63,239 nt of DNA. Origin: Clostridiales bacterium (GTDB lineage Bacteria > Bacillota > Clostridia > Oscillospirales > Acutalibacteraceae). The position numbers and the translations under genes are program-made. The notes beneath the pieces are model-generated. The model worked only from the letters and a program-made list of their open reading frames with translations. It was not told the DNA's origin and made no database searches. Below are positions 45,101 to 52,752 of this stretch, one piece after another (position 1 is the stretch's first letter; every line of letters begins with the position of its first letter). The stretch is from the NCBI GenBank assembly GCA_012840445.1, contig DULI01000006.1, forward strand, positions 1 to 63,239, written 5' to 3'.

Positions 45101-46456
45101 TGGACTCTCAAAGGTGGCCGCACACTTATAGCCGAAGCCTTATTGCCCTATGAAATCCGAGGTGGAGGATATAGGCTGGCTGAAGGCCCGCAGGTTATTA
45201 CCAAAGGCAACAAGGTTCATGTGCTGTACTCGGTCTGCCAGGCCAACTACGACTGGTATTCGCTCGGCCTGCTGACCGCCGATGCGGATTCAAATCTTTT
45301 AGACAGCGCCTCGTGGACCAAAAACCCCGGCCCGGTATTTACCAAGTCCAACAACTCTGATGACGAAAGCTTTGCAACCGGTCATGCCATGGTGGTTCAG
45401 TCACCCGACGGCACCGAACACTGGCTGATTTACCATGCTTATACCGAAGGCAACACAACAGACCATATGGGCGACATGGAAGGTCGCAGCACCCGTGCAG
45501 TAAAGATTTCCTGGGACGGTGATATGCCTGTATTCGGCAATCCTGTATCATTTAGCGAAATGATTAAGCAGCCTTCCGGCACACCAGATGCTGTAGCCTT
45601 AAAATATGAGGCGGAAACCGCAACCCTTGCAGGCGGTGCCACAGTCGTAAATATAAAACGCGCATCAGGTCGCAAGATTGTTACAAACATTACCCAAAAT
45701 GCCAGTGTAACATTTAATGTCGATGTTCCTGTTGCAGGTCGTTATCTAATCAGCCTCATAGGAAATTCCCGCGCTTCATCTGGTCACACCGGATACCAAA
45801 AGGTAACTATCAATGGTGTTGACTACAAGATCCAGTTCACGGGTAACAACGCAAATGTCAATAATAAGTTCACACCTTCCAACTGGCCCGACGCCGACCA
45901 GCTTGGAAAAGGGCTGTATGTTGACCTGCCGAAGGGAGAAAGCACCATTACAGTCACATATCATCCCGACGCCACTGCTATGTGCGATCTGGATTATCTC
46001 TACTTATTAGTGGATGAGGATTACTCCATCAGCCTTGATAAATCGACACTGTCCCTGAAAGAAGGAGAAACCGATACTCTTGTTGCAACAATCACACCGA
46101 CAGGTTCCATAGTAAAATGGAGCTCTTCTGACGAAAGAATCGCCACTGTAGACCAGAACGGAACCGTAACCGCCGTATCCCCCGGAACGGCTATTATCAC
46201 GGCAGAACTGCCGGACGGCAGCAAAGCAGAGTGTACGGTTATTGTATCAGTAAAAGGCGAACTGCAGCTTGGCGATATAAACGGGGATGGGAAACTGACG
46301 GTAGTGGATATCGTCGCACTGCGCGCAGCGATTATGGAAACTCTTGAACTAACCGAAGAACAGCGCAGAGTTGCCAATGTGGATCAAGATCCCGACAACC
46401 GGCTGACCGTGGCAGACATAGTTGCCTTAAGACGTCTTATTATGGAATCTAATTAG
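42104..46456 (+). CDS. secreted multidomain GH43 enzyme with LamG, Ig-like, CBM and dockerin modules
   Basis: This is a 1450-residue extracellular hydrolase, probably arabinan or xylan directed. The order is a signal peptide (1-33), LamG-like domain 1 (about 54-275), Ig-like stretches (about 295-445), LamG-like 2 (about 447-640) and further Ig-like domains (about 645-825). A GH43 propeller follows (about 827-1150), then a CBM6/35-like domain (1165-1300), a BIG2 domain (1305-1385) and dockerin (1388-1450). GH43 residues are the base Asp837 (PDPFFYYKDG), Asp963 (IDGTVFENKDG) and the acid Glu1027 (AEGPQVI). The dockerin has two calcium repeats, GDINGDGKLTVVD and VDQDPDNRLTVAD. AGGAGA is near the ATG. 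No cohesin is in the window, so attachment to a scaffold is inferred. Confidence 0.93.
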   Translation: MRKAKPIAKQLTGLLLAVCLLLSSFQAAFLVRAADVIIDLPNYPDIRLPDVTLENGLLWYKLDETSGKAQNSIPGDLPRAANEQYGDWRPNAGVHGGAFQFGGGNYHHIGITKDRDSSDTFLKDTYTEETVAFWFKPERLDNIQMLYAQGDRIGGLAVRLNGGMLQVSVSTSPDSVTSSPIILDDVDVSGSLNKWTHVTVTFGNSLASVYVNGEFKTSKTTPYPAMGRTDRSTTIGNNHSRANVWDDGSSTREFKGFMDDLRIYKTVVTPQIAIRAFDTFEDKYVLAGTEQSELNLPNTLTAYLSSEKSITVPVTAWVSEPVYDKNTPNVYTFTPTLELPSNIILGESNATIKVTVLSDPDADPELVAAKPKAENALAEFTANEFTTAEDIINLITNAIANPNITVSWESEPVITKPDGMTDGSIVGKILLTKGSKSETVDVNIPVYGVDGGLRLRYEFDDGKANDISGNDRHGATYGTLKDADGIHGKAMYFSGGYVHMPSDVIQDLTNFSISVWINPLSDFQYARVWDIGSGETNFLNLWLRDDTQRKYSTNFRINETSTTRVTAEQATFKTGTWVNLTVTYDESDNGRLTLYENGNVLVSKQTNRKLSTLGPATNALLGWSQMKNDYDYHGYMDDFRIYDRTLTPEEINKIVDEGIESLLNKTAEKLDIAEFNGFKHLTGVVQNLSLPKASDILYSGANITWQSSDTSVISNTGVIADVSTDSTATLTATLTRGGKTVTKEFQVTVKADRTINPDPVPDVITVPGLYPDLPSRISANNGQASVKVTWETPDPKQYAGAGEFTLEGTADGKKVTVKVKVDGTLFTNPIIGPASPDPFFYYKDGYYYYVRSSYAGLTVSKAKRIQDIGQVPRVVVYSNSTAPAEIRRNWWAPEIHFLDGNWYIYWSANDGNSINHRVYVLESTDPNDAQAPYVLKGRLSPTKYNETTGEWEVDPAQDMWSIDGTVFENKDGRRYFLWSGYDGSPGNYQKIFIAEMLNPWTLKGGRTLIAEALLPYEIRGGGYRLAEGPQVITKGNKVHVLYSVCQANYDWYSLGLLTADADSNLLDSASWTKNPGPVFTKSNNSDDESFATGHAMVVQSPDGTEHWLIYHAYTEGNTTDHMGDMEGRSTRAVKISWDGDMPVFGNPVSFSEMIKQPSGTPDAVALKYEAETATLAGGATVVNIKRASGRKIVTNITQNASVTFNVDVPVAGRYLISLIGNSRASSGHTGYQKVTINGVDYKIQFTGNNANVNNKFTPSNWPDADQLGKGLYVDLPKGESTITVTYHPDATAMCDLDYLYLLVDEDYSISLDKSTLSLKEGETDTLVATITPTGSIVKWSSSDERIATVDQNGTVTAVSPGTAIITAELPDGSKAECTVIVSVKGELQLGDINGDGKLTVVDIVALRAAIMETLELTEEQRRVANVDQDPDNRLTVADIVALRRLIMESN

Positions 46457-46490
46457 CGAATAACCTCCCATTTGGGCAGTTGCCGCATTA

Positions 46491-46522
46491 AAACAGGCCG
46501 CTATAAAAGCGGCCTGTTTTTT
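46491..46522 (+). terminator. terminator of the GH43 gene
   Basis: AAACAGGCCGCT (46491-46502) and AGCGGCCTGTTT (46508-46519) pair perfectly around a 5-base loop, followed by T. It lies 34 bases after the stop. The next 200 bases (46523-46720) hold no supported gene. Confidence 0.93.
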
Positions 46523-46720
46523 AATATATTTAATAAGGTATGTTCATTGCCTTCCCATAATTATGTTTACTATAATTACAAGCCCATATTTTGCCCTTCT
46601 TGCTCATAAAAAATGCCCAGAACCATATCAGAAGGCTTTCAGCAAGTTGTTCCAAGCAAAATACTCGCAGGTAAATATTTGCGAATATAATGCCGGTGTA
46701 TTGTTTGTTGTATAAACAAA

Positions 46721-46748
46721 AAAAAACGGCATTTTTTAAATTGCCGTT
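46721..46748 (-). terminator. tRNA-Leu terminator
   Basis: On the minus strand AACGGCA pairs with TGCCGTT (arms 46742-46748 and 46725-46731), followed by a long run of T (from 46726 down through 46718). It closes the tRNA-Leu transcript. Confidence 0.8.
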
Positions 46749-46751
46749 CTT

Positions 46752-46839
46752 TGGTGCGGTTGAAGGGACTTGAACCCCCACGAGCGCAATGCCCACTAGA
46801 CCCTGAATCTAGCGCGTCTGCCAATTCCGCCACAACCGC
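46752..46839 (-). tRNA. tRNA-Leu (anticodon CAG)
   Basis: This is a class II tRNA with a long variable arm, 88 bases including the encoded CCA (46752-46754). Acceptor arms GCGGTTG (46833-46839) and CAACCGC (46756-46762) pair. The anticodon stem CTAGA/TCTAG encloses TTCAGGG, with CAG at 46803-46805, and the T arm has GGGTTCAAGTCCC. It reads CUG codons. Confidence 0.97.
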
Positions 46840-46874
46840 AGATATATATGATAATTATTTTCAAAGCAAAGAAT

Positions 46875-46903
46875 ATTATAACTGTTCATAATAAAAAAGT
46901 CAA
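46875..46903 (-). promoter_or_regulatory. tRNA-Leu promoter
   Basis: On the minus strand TTGACT (46898-46903) and TATAAT (46875-46880) are 17 bases apart, about 36 bases before the tRNA. A small inverted repeat, CACATTAT/ATAATGTG (46905-46924), lies just upstream and could be an operator or the end of another transcript. Confidence 0.75.
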
Positions 46904-47018
46904 GCACATTATATGGATAATGTGTTTTATGCAGCCCACACTCACAATACAAATGTGCAAAAGCAAGCCTGCAGATTTTCAGTCTGCTGATCTCATATAA
47001 TATTTTAATTATCGCCTT

Positions 47019-47186
47019 TATAGGGGAGCTACTTTACAAATAAAGGAACCCATACTTGGTTAGAGTCCTTGAAGCTCCAATTGCCGGCGGGCAAACCAAG
47101 TATTGTTGGTAGCCTATATATTTTAGTAATAACGGCAACAATAAAACTTTGCAGGATACTACACGAAAGGTGGTAAATGCCGCAAA
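47019..47186. ncRNA. candidate two-domain structured RNA, unidentified
   Basis: Domain 1 has an outer stem (TATAG 47019-47023 with CTATA 47114-47118, continuing GCTAC 47028-47032 with GTAGC 47109-47113, a GGGA bulge between). Inside is a perfect 10-bp hairpin, ATACTTGGTT (47052-47061) with AACCAAGTAT (47094-47103), capped by a smaller TGCC/GGCA stem. GGAGCT (47025-47030) can also pair with AGCTCC (47073-47078) as a pseudoknot or alternative fold. Domain 2 is TTTGC-GG-TACTAC/GTGGTA-CC-GCAAA (47148-47186). There is no coding frame. It matches no RNA family I recognise, and the strand is undecided. Confidence 0.5.
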
Positions 47187-47223
47187 AGGATAAGTACAGG
47201 CAGCATGCTTTGCAAATTATATA

Positions 47224-47826
47224 CTATTTAAACAAAGCCTCCATTTTGGAAGGGATAATGCTGAAAATTAGCTGTGAAAGCCACATGCTTCGGTACTTTT
47301 TGTCAAATGTATATCCTTCCTCGTATTTTAAGACCATATCTAGGCTTGGTACTTGATTATTGGCCATATAATAGTTAATATAGTCGCCCAGCAAAAGCAG
47401 GCATTTGCTTATTATGTCGGATCTTTTATCGTCGCCGAAGTACCAGCTTCCGGCGGGTTCTAAGTTTTCATTTATAGTATTTGTATAGCTTCCGGTACGG
47501 CTTTTTATGTATGTAGCCAGGTTATTATCCTTATTGATAATATTTTTTAGAAATGCATTTGCCGCGGCTGGCGTTGAGGAAGCAGAGCAGCAAAAACACT
47601 TTTATAAATATCTGTTCTTCAGTATTTTCAGGGATTTGTTTTTGAAATGCTTTAAGGTAGAGTTTGTTTGATGACTTTAATATATTTTTAACTAATATGT
47701 AATCTCTGTACTTATTTATTAATTGATGCAAACTATTTATGCTTACCAGGAAGATTTCGGAAAAATAAGAATCTTTGGCATTTATTGAATCTGAAAAGAT
47801 AAGAAAATATTATTGAAATAGGACAT
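47224..47826 (-). pseudogene. degraded gene of unknown function, two compensating frameshifts
   Basis: Behind GAGGAGGGG an ATG at 47826 starts MSYFNNIFLSF, then the frame breaks at an A run on the plus strand (47794-47797), where one base seems missing. A second frame continues SDSINAKDSYFSEIFLVSIN and on to LLLCFLNASRG. Near 47562-47563 one base seems extra, and the third frame continues ANAFLKNIINKDNNLA through EPAGSWYFGDDKRSDI to KMEALFK and a stop at 47224. The total, 603 bases, is 201 codons with the two shifts cancelling, so a protein of about 200 residues is implied. I recognise no family. It could be a recent pseudogene or carry sequencing errors. Confidence 0.7.
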
Positions 47827-48005
47827 TTTAGCCCCTCCTCAATGACGTTATTAATGACCCTCTTTTGTTCTAAAATTTTGTTGATTGTTTCTTGTATCCA
47901 TTAAGTTTATACTGTTGTTAAAAACCTTTTTGCCACTGATTCCCATTATTCAACAAGCAACATTTTAATTCCATCTTTCCGCCGTTTTGACAACTTTATA
48001 CACTT

Positions 48006-48033
48006 ATTATATAATATGGCAATTTTTTGTCAA
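48006..48033 (-). promoter_or_regulatory. promoter for the degraded gene
   Basis: On the minus strand TTGACA (48028-48033) and TATAAT (48006-48011) are 16 bases apart. A leader of about 170 bases (47827-48000) separates it from the degraded gene; it holds no convincing structure. Confidence 0.65.
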
Positions 48034-48080
48034 TCAACATAAAATTTCCGCATAATACGACAATTAATGCGCAAAACACA

Positions 48081-48105
48081 AAAGGGCCTTTTTCAAAGGC
48101 CCTTT
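48081..48105. terminator. hairpin after rlmH
   Basis: AAAGGGCCTTT (48081-48091) and AAAGGCCCTTT (48095-48105) form a perfect 11-bp stem with a 3-base loop, 18 bases after the rlmH stop. The T run on the minus strand is short and interrupted. Confidence 0.75.
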
Positions 48106-48123
48106 AAAAATAGATTAATTCTT

Positions 48124-48606
48124 TTATTTATGATACCTGCTTCCCTCGGCAATGGTAAAAGCCCGGTAAATTTGCTCAAGCAGCATTATTCGTGCTAACT
48201 GGTGCGGAAAGGTCATGTCGGACATGGAAAGCCTTATATCCGAGCGCTGTTTTACCTTGCCCGACAGCCCGTACGATCCGCCTATTATAAATGTCATCCC
48301 GCTGTATCCGTTTACAGCCGTATTGGTTATAAGTTCCGACAGTTTTTCGCTTGTATATCTGACACCCTCGATACAAAGGGAAATAACTTTTGCGCCCGCA
48401 GGAATTTTCTTTAGAATTCTTTCCCCTTCGCTTTCCAGCGCGGCAGCTATCTGCCCGTCTGTAGGCTTTGGGGGAAGTTTCTGCGGCTCCATTTCCACTA
48501 TTTCAAGGTTGCAGTACCCGCCAAGCCGCTTACAGTACTCATCCGACGCATCTTTCAAATATTTCTCTTTAAGTTTTCCCACCGCAATAATCGTTACTTT
48601 AAGCAT
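48124..48606 (-). CDS. rlmH: 23S rRNA pseudouridine-1915 N3-methyltransferase
   Basis: RlmH is a SPOUT methyltransferase of 160 residues that modifies helix 69 of 23S rRNA in the assembled ribosome. The sequence starts LKVTIIAVGKLKEKYLKDAS and has the knot region FIIGGSYGLSGKVKQRSDIRLSMS. It ends LLEQIYRAFTIAEGSRYHK, the family end signature. The ATG at 48606, with AGGATAGGG upstream, is preferred to an earlier start within walJ. It is the last gene of a murA-walJ-rlmH run, lying 10 bases after walJ. Confidence 0.96.
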   Translation of the reverse strand: MLKVTIIAVGKLKEKYLKDASDEYCKRLGGYCNLEIVEMEPQKLPPKPTDGQIAAALESEGERILKKIPAGAKVISLCIEGVRYTSEKLSELITNTAVNGYSGMTFIIGGSYGLSGKVKQRSDIRLSMSDMTFPHQLARIMLLEQIYRAFTIAEGSRYHK

Positions 48607-48616
48607 AAACCCTATC

Positions 48617-49402
48617 CTACAAAACCAGCACTTTGTTGCCGCTGGGCTTTGCCACATACAGTATGTAGTCAATATCCTCTTTAAAACCGCCGTCGATTAA
48701 TGACGCCCGGGCAGTTGTCCTCGCAAGCTCCGGATGATTGTTCTCGCGGCTTAGATGCCCCAAAACAATCCTCGTGGTCCCTGACCTTACCAGCCCGCAC
48801 AGTTCGGCCGCGCAGGCCACGTTGGAAAGGTGGCCGCTGTCGGATAAAATCCGCTGTTTAATGATATATGGATATGGCCCGTTTTGCAGCATCATTATGT
48901 CGTGGTTGGATTCGAGCAATACCAAATCGCAGCCTAAAAGGGACTGCCTCACAGTATCGCTTACATAGCCCAAATCGGTGCAGACAGCCATTTTCCTGCC
49001 GTCAGGTGTCTTTACTATAAAACCGCTTGAGCCCTCGCAGTCATGCGAGGTATCAAACCTTGAAATTTCCATACCCGCCACCGAAACGCTGTCTTCAAAA
49101 ACCCTAAGATCAATACTTTCGCCAACATCGTTCCTTAATAACATCGCTTCGACGGTTTTATCAGACGCAAAAACCGGTATTTTCGCCCTGCTTGCAAACA
49201 CCCGCAAGCCCTTAATATGGTCTGTGTGCTCATGGGTTACAAATATAGCCTTTATTGTCGTTAAATCTATCTCGCGCTCCAGCAAGGCCTTTTCTATCCG
49301 TTTGGCGCTGACCCCCGCGTCAATCAAAATTCCGCCGCCGGATGCGCCTATATATGTACAGTTTCCGGTACTACCGCTAAAAAGCGTACAAAATCTCGAC
49401 AT
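48617..49402 (-). CDS. walJ: MBL-fold metallohydrolase WalJ/YycJ-like
   Basis: This is a metallo-beta-lactamase fold hydrolase of 261 residues. It shows the start FCTLFSGSTGNCTYIGASGG, the metal motif VTHEHTDHIKGL and later His and Asp residues, including LESNHD and LGHLSRENN. In Firmicutes walJ lies next to rlmH; it has been linked to cell division and DNA processes, with nuclease activity suggested by the fold. The ATG at 49402 has only a weak GGGA ribosome site. The next gene, rlmH, begins 10 bases later. murA lies upstream. Confidence 0.9.
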   Translation of the reverse strand: MSRFCTLFSGSTGNCTYIGASGGGILIDAGVSAKRIEKALLEREIDLTTIKAIFVTHEHTDHIKGLRVFASRAKIPVFASDKTVEAMLLRNDVGESIDLRVFEDSVSVAGMEISRFDTSHDCEGSSGFIVKTPDGRKMAVCTDLGYVSDTVRQSLLGCDLVLLESNHDIMMLQNGPYPYIIKQRILSDSGHLSNVACAAELCGLVRSGTTRIVLGHLSRENNHPELARTTARASLIDGGFKEDIDYILYVAKPSGNKVLVL

Positions 49403-49444
49403 AGCTTAATCCCGTCTTTATTTATTAATATTAATTATTATAAC

Positions 49445-49475
49445 AAAAAAGGCCAAGACCCAAAAGACCTTGACC
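49445..49475 (-). terminator. hairpin between murA and walJ
   Basis: GGCCAAGACC (49451-49460) and GACCTTGACC (49466-49475) pair with three wobble positions, followed on the minus strand by six T (49445-49450). It could attenuate transcription from murA into walJ-rlmH, or end it. Confidence 0.65.
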
Positions 49476-49482
49476 AACTTTT

Positions 49483-50769
49483 TTATAATGCTGTCTTCTG
49501 CAAAGCTGCATTTGGAGCCTTTATCCGTTTTATGCTTGCGCCTAAACCCGAGAGCTTTTCGACTATATCCTCATATCCCCTGTCTATATGCTCGACGCAT
49601 TCAATCTCAGTCATGCCTTTAGCCATAAGCCCGGCAATTACAAGGGCGGCACCGGCACGAAGGTCGGTAGCATATACCGGCGCGGGATTTAAGCGTTTTA
49701 CCCCGCTAATAACAGCTACCTTGCCGTCTACCTGTATATTAGCCCCCATTAAGGTCAACTGGTCAACATATTTAAAGCGGTTGTCCCACACGCCTTCAGT
49801 GATAATACTCGTCCCGTCCGCGACCGACAAAAAAGTGGTCATCTGGGGTTGCATATCGGTGGGAAAACCGGGATGGGGCATGGTTTTAACATTGCACTTT
49901 TTCGGGCGGCCTTTGCTCTGAACACGCACTGCCTCATCGTATACAGTAACAGTTGCTCCGGCTTCCTCAAGCTTGGCAGAAATAGCCTCCAGGTGCTTTG
50001 GAATTACATTTTTAATAAGCACATTGCCACCCGTGGCCGCCGCAGCTACCATATAAGTTCCGGCCTCAATCTGGTCGGGAATAATGCTGTAGGTAGTGCC
50101 GCGCAAAGTGTTTACGCCGCGGATTTTAATAACGTCGGTACCGGCTCCCATAATATCTGCGCCCATCGAGTTTAAAAAGTTTGCAAGGTCGACAATATGG
50201 GGCTCCTTTGCAGCGTTTTCTATAACAGTCATGCCTTTTGCCTTAACAGCGGCCAGCATGATGTTGATTGTGGCACCCACAGACACCACATCAAGGTAAA
50301 CCGAGCTTCCTGTCAGCCGGTCGGCCCGCGCGTCCACCATTCCGTTGTCAATTGTAACCTTTGCGCCCAAAGCCTCGAATCCTTTAATGTGCTGGTCAAT
50401 TGGGCGCACTCCAAAATCGCAGCCTCCTGGGGGTGCAATGCGCGCCTTATTAAATCTTCCCAGCATGGCACCGATAAAATAGCAGCTGGCCCTCATGCGT
50501 TTGGTCAAATCAGAGGGTATGGTATGGGCATATATATTAGTCGGGTCAATCTCAATGGTGTTTTTGTTAATAACCTTGATATTGGCACCGAGTTCATACA
50601 TTATTCTAATTATTGCCGCGACATCCGATATGTTTGGCAAATTTTCAATACGGCACACACCGTCTGACAGCATTATGGCGGGAATAATAGCAACCGCCGC
50701 ATTTTTAGCGCCGCTGATGGATACTTCGCCTTTAAGCGGTCTGCCTCCATCTATAATAAACTTTTCCAA
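49483..50769 (-). CDS. murA: UDP-N-acetylglucosamine 1-carboxyvinyltransferase
   Basis: MurA transfers enolpyruvate from PEP to UDP-GlcNAc, the first committed step of peptidoglycan synthesis, in the cytoplasm. The 428-residue protein has SGAKNAAVAIIPAIML at the UDP-GlcNAc site and PPGGCDFGVRPIDQHI. Its loop Cys117 is the fosfomycin target, equivalent to Cys115 of E. coli. PHPGFPTDMQPQ follows. I start at TTG 50769, giving EKFIIDGGRPLKGEV with GGGGAG 9 bases upstream; a GTG 9 bases earlier overlaps that site. Many Firmicutes have two MurA; only this one is seen here. Confidence 0.97.
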   Translation of the reverse strand: MEKFIIDGGRPLKGEVSISGAKNAAVAIIPAIMLSDGVCRIENLPNISDVAAIIRIMYELGANIKVINKNTIEIDPTNIYAHTIPSDLTKRMRASCYFIGAMLGRFNKARIAPPGGCDFGVRPIDQHIKGFEALGAKVTIDNGMVDARADRLTGSSVYLDVVSVGATINIMLAAVKAKGMTVIENAAKEPHIVDLANFLNSMGADIMGAGTDVIKIRGVNTLRGTTYSIIPDQIEAGTYMVAAAATGGNVLIKNVIPKHLEAISAKLEEAGATVTVYDEAVRVQSKGRPKKCNVKTMPHPGFPTDMQPQMTTFLSVADGTSIITEGVWDNRFKYVDQLTLMGANIQVDGKVAVISGVKRLNPAPVYATDLRAGAALVIAGLMAKGMTEIECVEHIDRGYEDIVEKLSGLGASIKRIKAPNAALQKTAL

Positions 50770-50885
50770 ATTCGGCACTCCCCAAAATTAAACTTCATAA
50801 ATATTATTGGCTTTAACTTAAAAATTAAATACCGAACATTTATGAAATATTTATCCTTAATAAATTGATTTATTAACCATCCCCC

Positions 50886-50914
50886 ATTATACATTCATTT
50901 TGTATCAATGTCAA
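50886..50914 (-). promoter_or_regulatory. murA promoter
   Basis: On the minus strand consensus boxes TTGACA (50909-50914) and TATAAT (50886-50891) have 17 bases between them, with both boxes perfect. The leader before murA is about 110 bases. Confidence 0.9.
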
Positions 50915-50969
50915 ATTGTGTTTATGAAACTTAACTTTTTATGAAATAAAACGATAATATTGTAAAATA

Positions 50970-50978
50970 TGCTATAAT
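50970..50978 (+). promoter_or_regulatory. extended -10 promoter for the zinc-ribbon protein gene
   Basis: TGC-TATAAT (50970-50978) lies 36 bases before the start codon. There is no good -35 box, but the TGN extension is present. Confidence 0.55.
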
Positions 50979-51014
50979 AGTATTATCATTATTTTTTGCT
51001 TAGGACGATGTTTT

Positions 51015-51701
51015 ATGAAAAACTGCCTGTACTGCGGCCGCGACACCAAAAGCGATCTTAATATATGCGAATCCTGCAAGCAAAAGCTTCTGGCGGCTGA
51101 CATGCCGAACAATCATCAACCCAGCCAAAATGACCCGCAAAAGGGTACAGAACAAAATAAGCGGGTGATTATTAAATTTAAAAAGAACCTTGCGGTGCTT
51201 ACGGCATTTGCGGCCCCTTTGATATTTATAATCCTGATTATATCATTTTCCTATGTCAAAAAACCATACGCTCTGGTGCTTGAAGAATATTTTGACGGTC
51301 TTAAAACTGCAGACGCCGCCAAAATAATCAACACCTACCCTGAAAGCTATATAGGCCAGCTTGAACATATTTCCGAAAACCTTCATGAAATTATAGAAAA
51401 AAACATAGAGGAGAACTTAAAAAGGCAAGAGCAGGAGTTGGGAAGCGACATCTATTTAAGCTATAAGATAATCAGGGCTGAAAAATCCGATGACCGAGCC
51501 CTTGCGCAAATACAAGACACACTCAAAAACGACTATAATCTTGAAGAGATATCGGACGCATATAACATCGAGCTTGAAATTACAGCAAAAAGCTCCAATA
51601 ACAGCAAAAGTTTCAACAGCACGGTAGAAATCATTAAAATTGACGACCGCTGGTACATATCGCCCACAACAAGTTTTGTCCTGTTTTTTGACGATAAATA
51701 A
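51015..51701 (+). CDS. zinc-ribbon membrane protein of unknown function
   Basis: The 228-residue product begins with a zinc-ribbon, CLYCGRDTKSDLNICESC, then a Gln/Pro-rich linker and one membrane helix (about 56-78, AVLTAFAAPLIFIILIISF). An extracytoplasmic domain of about 145 residues follows; it begins KPYALVLEEYFDGLKTAD and ends KIDDRWYISPTTSF, reminiscent of NTF2-like or DUF4878-type domains. The order zinc ribbon, helix, outer domain is common in Firmicute envelope proteins such as TcaA, which is much longer. No operon partner: a terminator follows and the next gene is convergent. Confidence 0.8.
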   Translation: MKNCLYCGRDTKSDLNICESCKQKLLAADMPNNHQPSQNDPQKGTEQNKRVIIKFKKNLAVLTAFAAPLIFIILIISFSYVKKPYALVLEEYFDGLKTADAAKIINTYPESYIGQLEHISENLHEIIEKNIEENLKRQEQELGSDIYLSYKIIRAEKSDDRALAQIQDTLKNDYNLEEISDAYNIELEITAKSSNNSKSFNSTVEIIKIDDRWYISPTTSFVLFFDDK

Positions 51702-51706
51702 AATAC

Positions 51707-51735
51707 AAGTCCGGCATTACTGCCGGACTTTTTTA
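51707..51735. terminator. terminator between the zinc-ribbon and AraC genes
   Basis: AAGTCCGGCA (51707-51716) and TGCCGGACTT (51721-51730) pair perfectly around a four-base loop, with six T following. The T run crosses the stop codon of the convergent AraC gene at 51733. Confidence 0.92.
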
Positions 51736-52695
51736 TTCCTGTTTTTTGTCACTGTAAAAATCATCTTCAATCTCAATTGTGGTCTCACTCAGACCCGAAC
51801 GCCTGGTCCAGATAGTCTCATCCAGCTTGTTTATCGAACGGTTGTCAACAAGCGCGGCGTCGCGCAGCATTTTAGGGGTTACTTTCATAACTTTTTTAAA
51901 CAGCCGGTTAAAATACTGCTGGGAGTTTATACCCACGCTGTTTGCAATATCAATAATCGACATGTTGGTGCGCACAAGCAGTTCATACGCCTTTTTCATC
52001 CTGACCTCGGTCAGAAAATCTACAATAGATATGCCACATTCCTTTTTGAAAATCCGCTGCAGATATGCCGGATGTATATGTATATAGTCGGCAATATCGC
52101 TAATACGGATTTCATGGTAGTAGTTGCGAAGTATATATTCCTTTGCAGCCTCCACATAGTCAGCCCTCGTACCGGTTGACCTTGTAAAAGCAAGTTTTGC
52201 AACCGTAATAATCAGTTGGGCAAGCCACATATCCAGCGATAAGCTTGGCTTTAAGTCCTTGGCCAGTTCCACAACCGAAAAAAGTACCCTGTACAGCTCG
52301 CCGCTGTCCTTAATGCGGAGGTATTCTTTTTTCTGCGCAAAAAAGGCCCTTAACTCCTCGCAGTTTTCATAAATTGACTTGAAATCGGGGGTTACCTTGT
52401 CAACCTTTTCAAACACAAACTCGACATTTAAAACAATACATCCCCTTGAGTTGTCAATCGTAAGCGCATGGGGAAATGAATAGTCAATAAAGATAAAATC
52501 CCCGGACAATAGCTTAATATTTTCCTTTTGGGAGCGGATTATGCACTCGCCCCTTACGACATACATAATCTCAATGCGCTTATGTATGTGTTGGCGCATG
52601 TCGTATTTTTTCCACTCGTTGTAATAACAGGATTGTACCGTCGGACGCCATCCCGGTTCAAGCAGTCTTTCATCATAGATGCTGTATATCTCCAT
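51733..52695 (-). CDS. AraC-family transcriptional regulator
   Basis: This 320-residue protein has an N-terminal cupin domain (about 30-130, with IHKRIEIMYVVRGECII and DFIFIDYSFPHAL) and a C-terminal AraC DNA-binding domain (about 185-290). The helix-turn-helix stretches are RISDIADYIHIHPAYLQRIF and IDIANSVGINSQQYFNRLF. A basic and acidic tail of about 40 residues follows. It is 57 bases downstream of metY on the same strand, so it may be cotranscribed, but its targets cannot be told from the sequence. Confidence 0.9.
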   Translation of the reverse strand: MEIYSIYDERLLEPGWRPTVQSCYYNEWKKYDMRQHIHKRIEIMYVVRGECIIRSQKENIKLLSGDFIFIDYSFPHALTIDNSRGCIVLNVEFVFEKVDKVTPDFKSIYENCEELRAFFAQKKEYLRIKDSGELYRVLFSVVELAKDLKPSLSLDMWLAQLIITVAKLAFTRSTGTRADYVEAAKEYILRNYYHEIRISDIADYIHIHPAYLQRIFKKECGISIVDFLTEVRMKKAYELLVRTNMSIIDIANSVGINSQQYFNRLFKKVMKVTPKMLRDAALVDNRSINKLDETIWTRRSGLSETTIEIEDDFYSDKKQE

Positions 52696-52752
52696 AACTA
52701 TTACCTACTTAACCAAATTTGAATCAACCGAGCAATGGTTTGCGGTGTGGTA

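Noticed and set aside
46530-46833. Minus-strand open frames across tRNA-Leu
   Set aside because: They read through the tRNA and its terminator, and show no protein family features.
47851-47901. 16-codon minus-strand frame (MDTRNNQQNFRTKEGH) in the leader of the degraded gene
   Set aside because: No ribosome site before its ATG and no attenuation structure around it; possible leader peptide but not supported.
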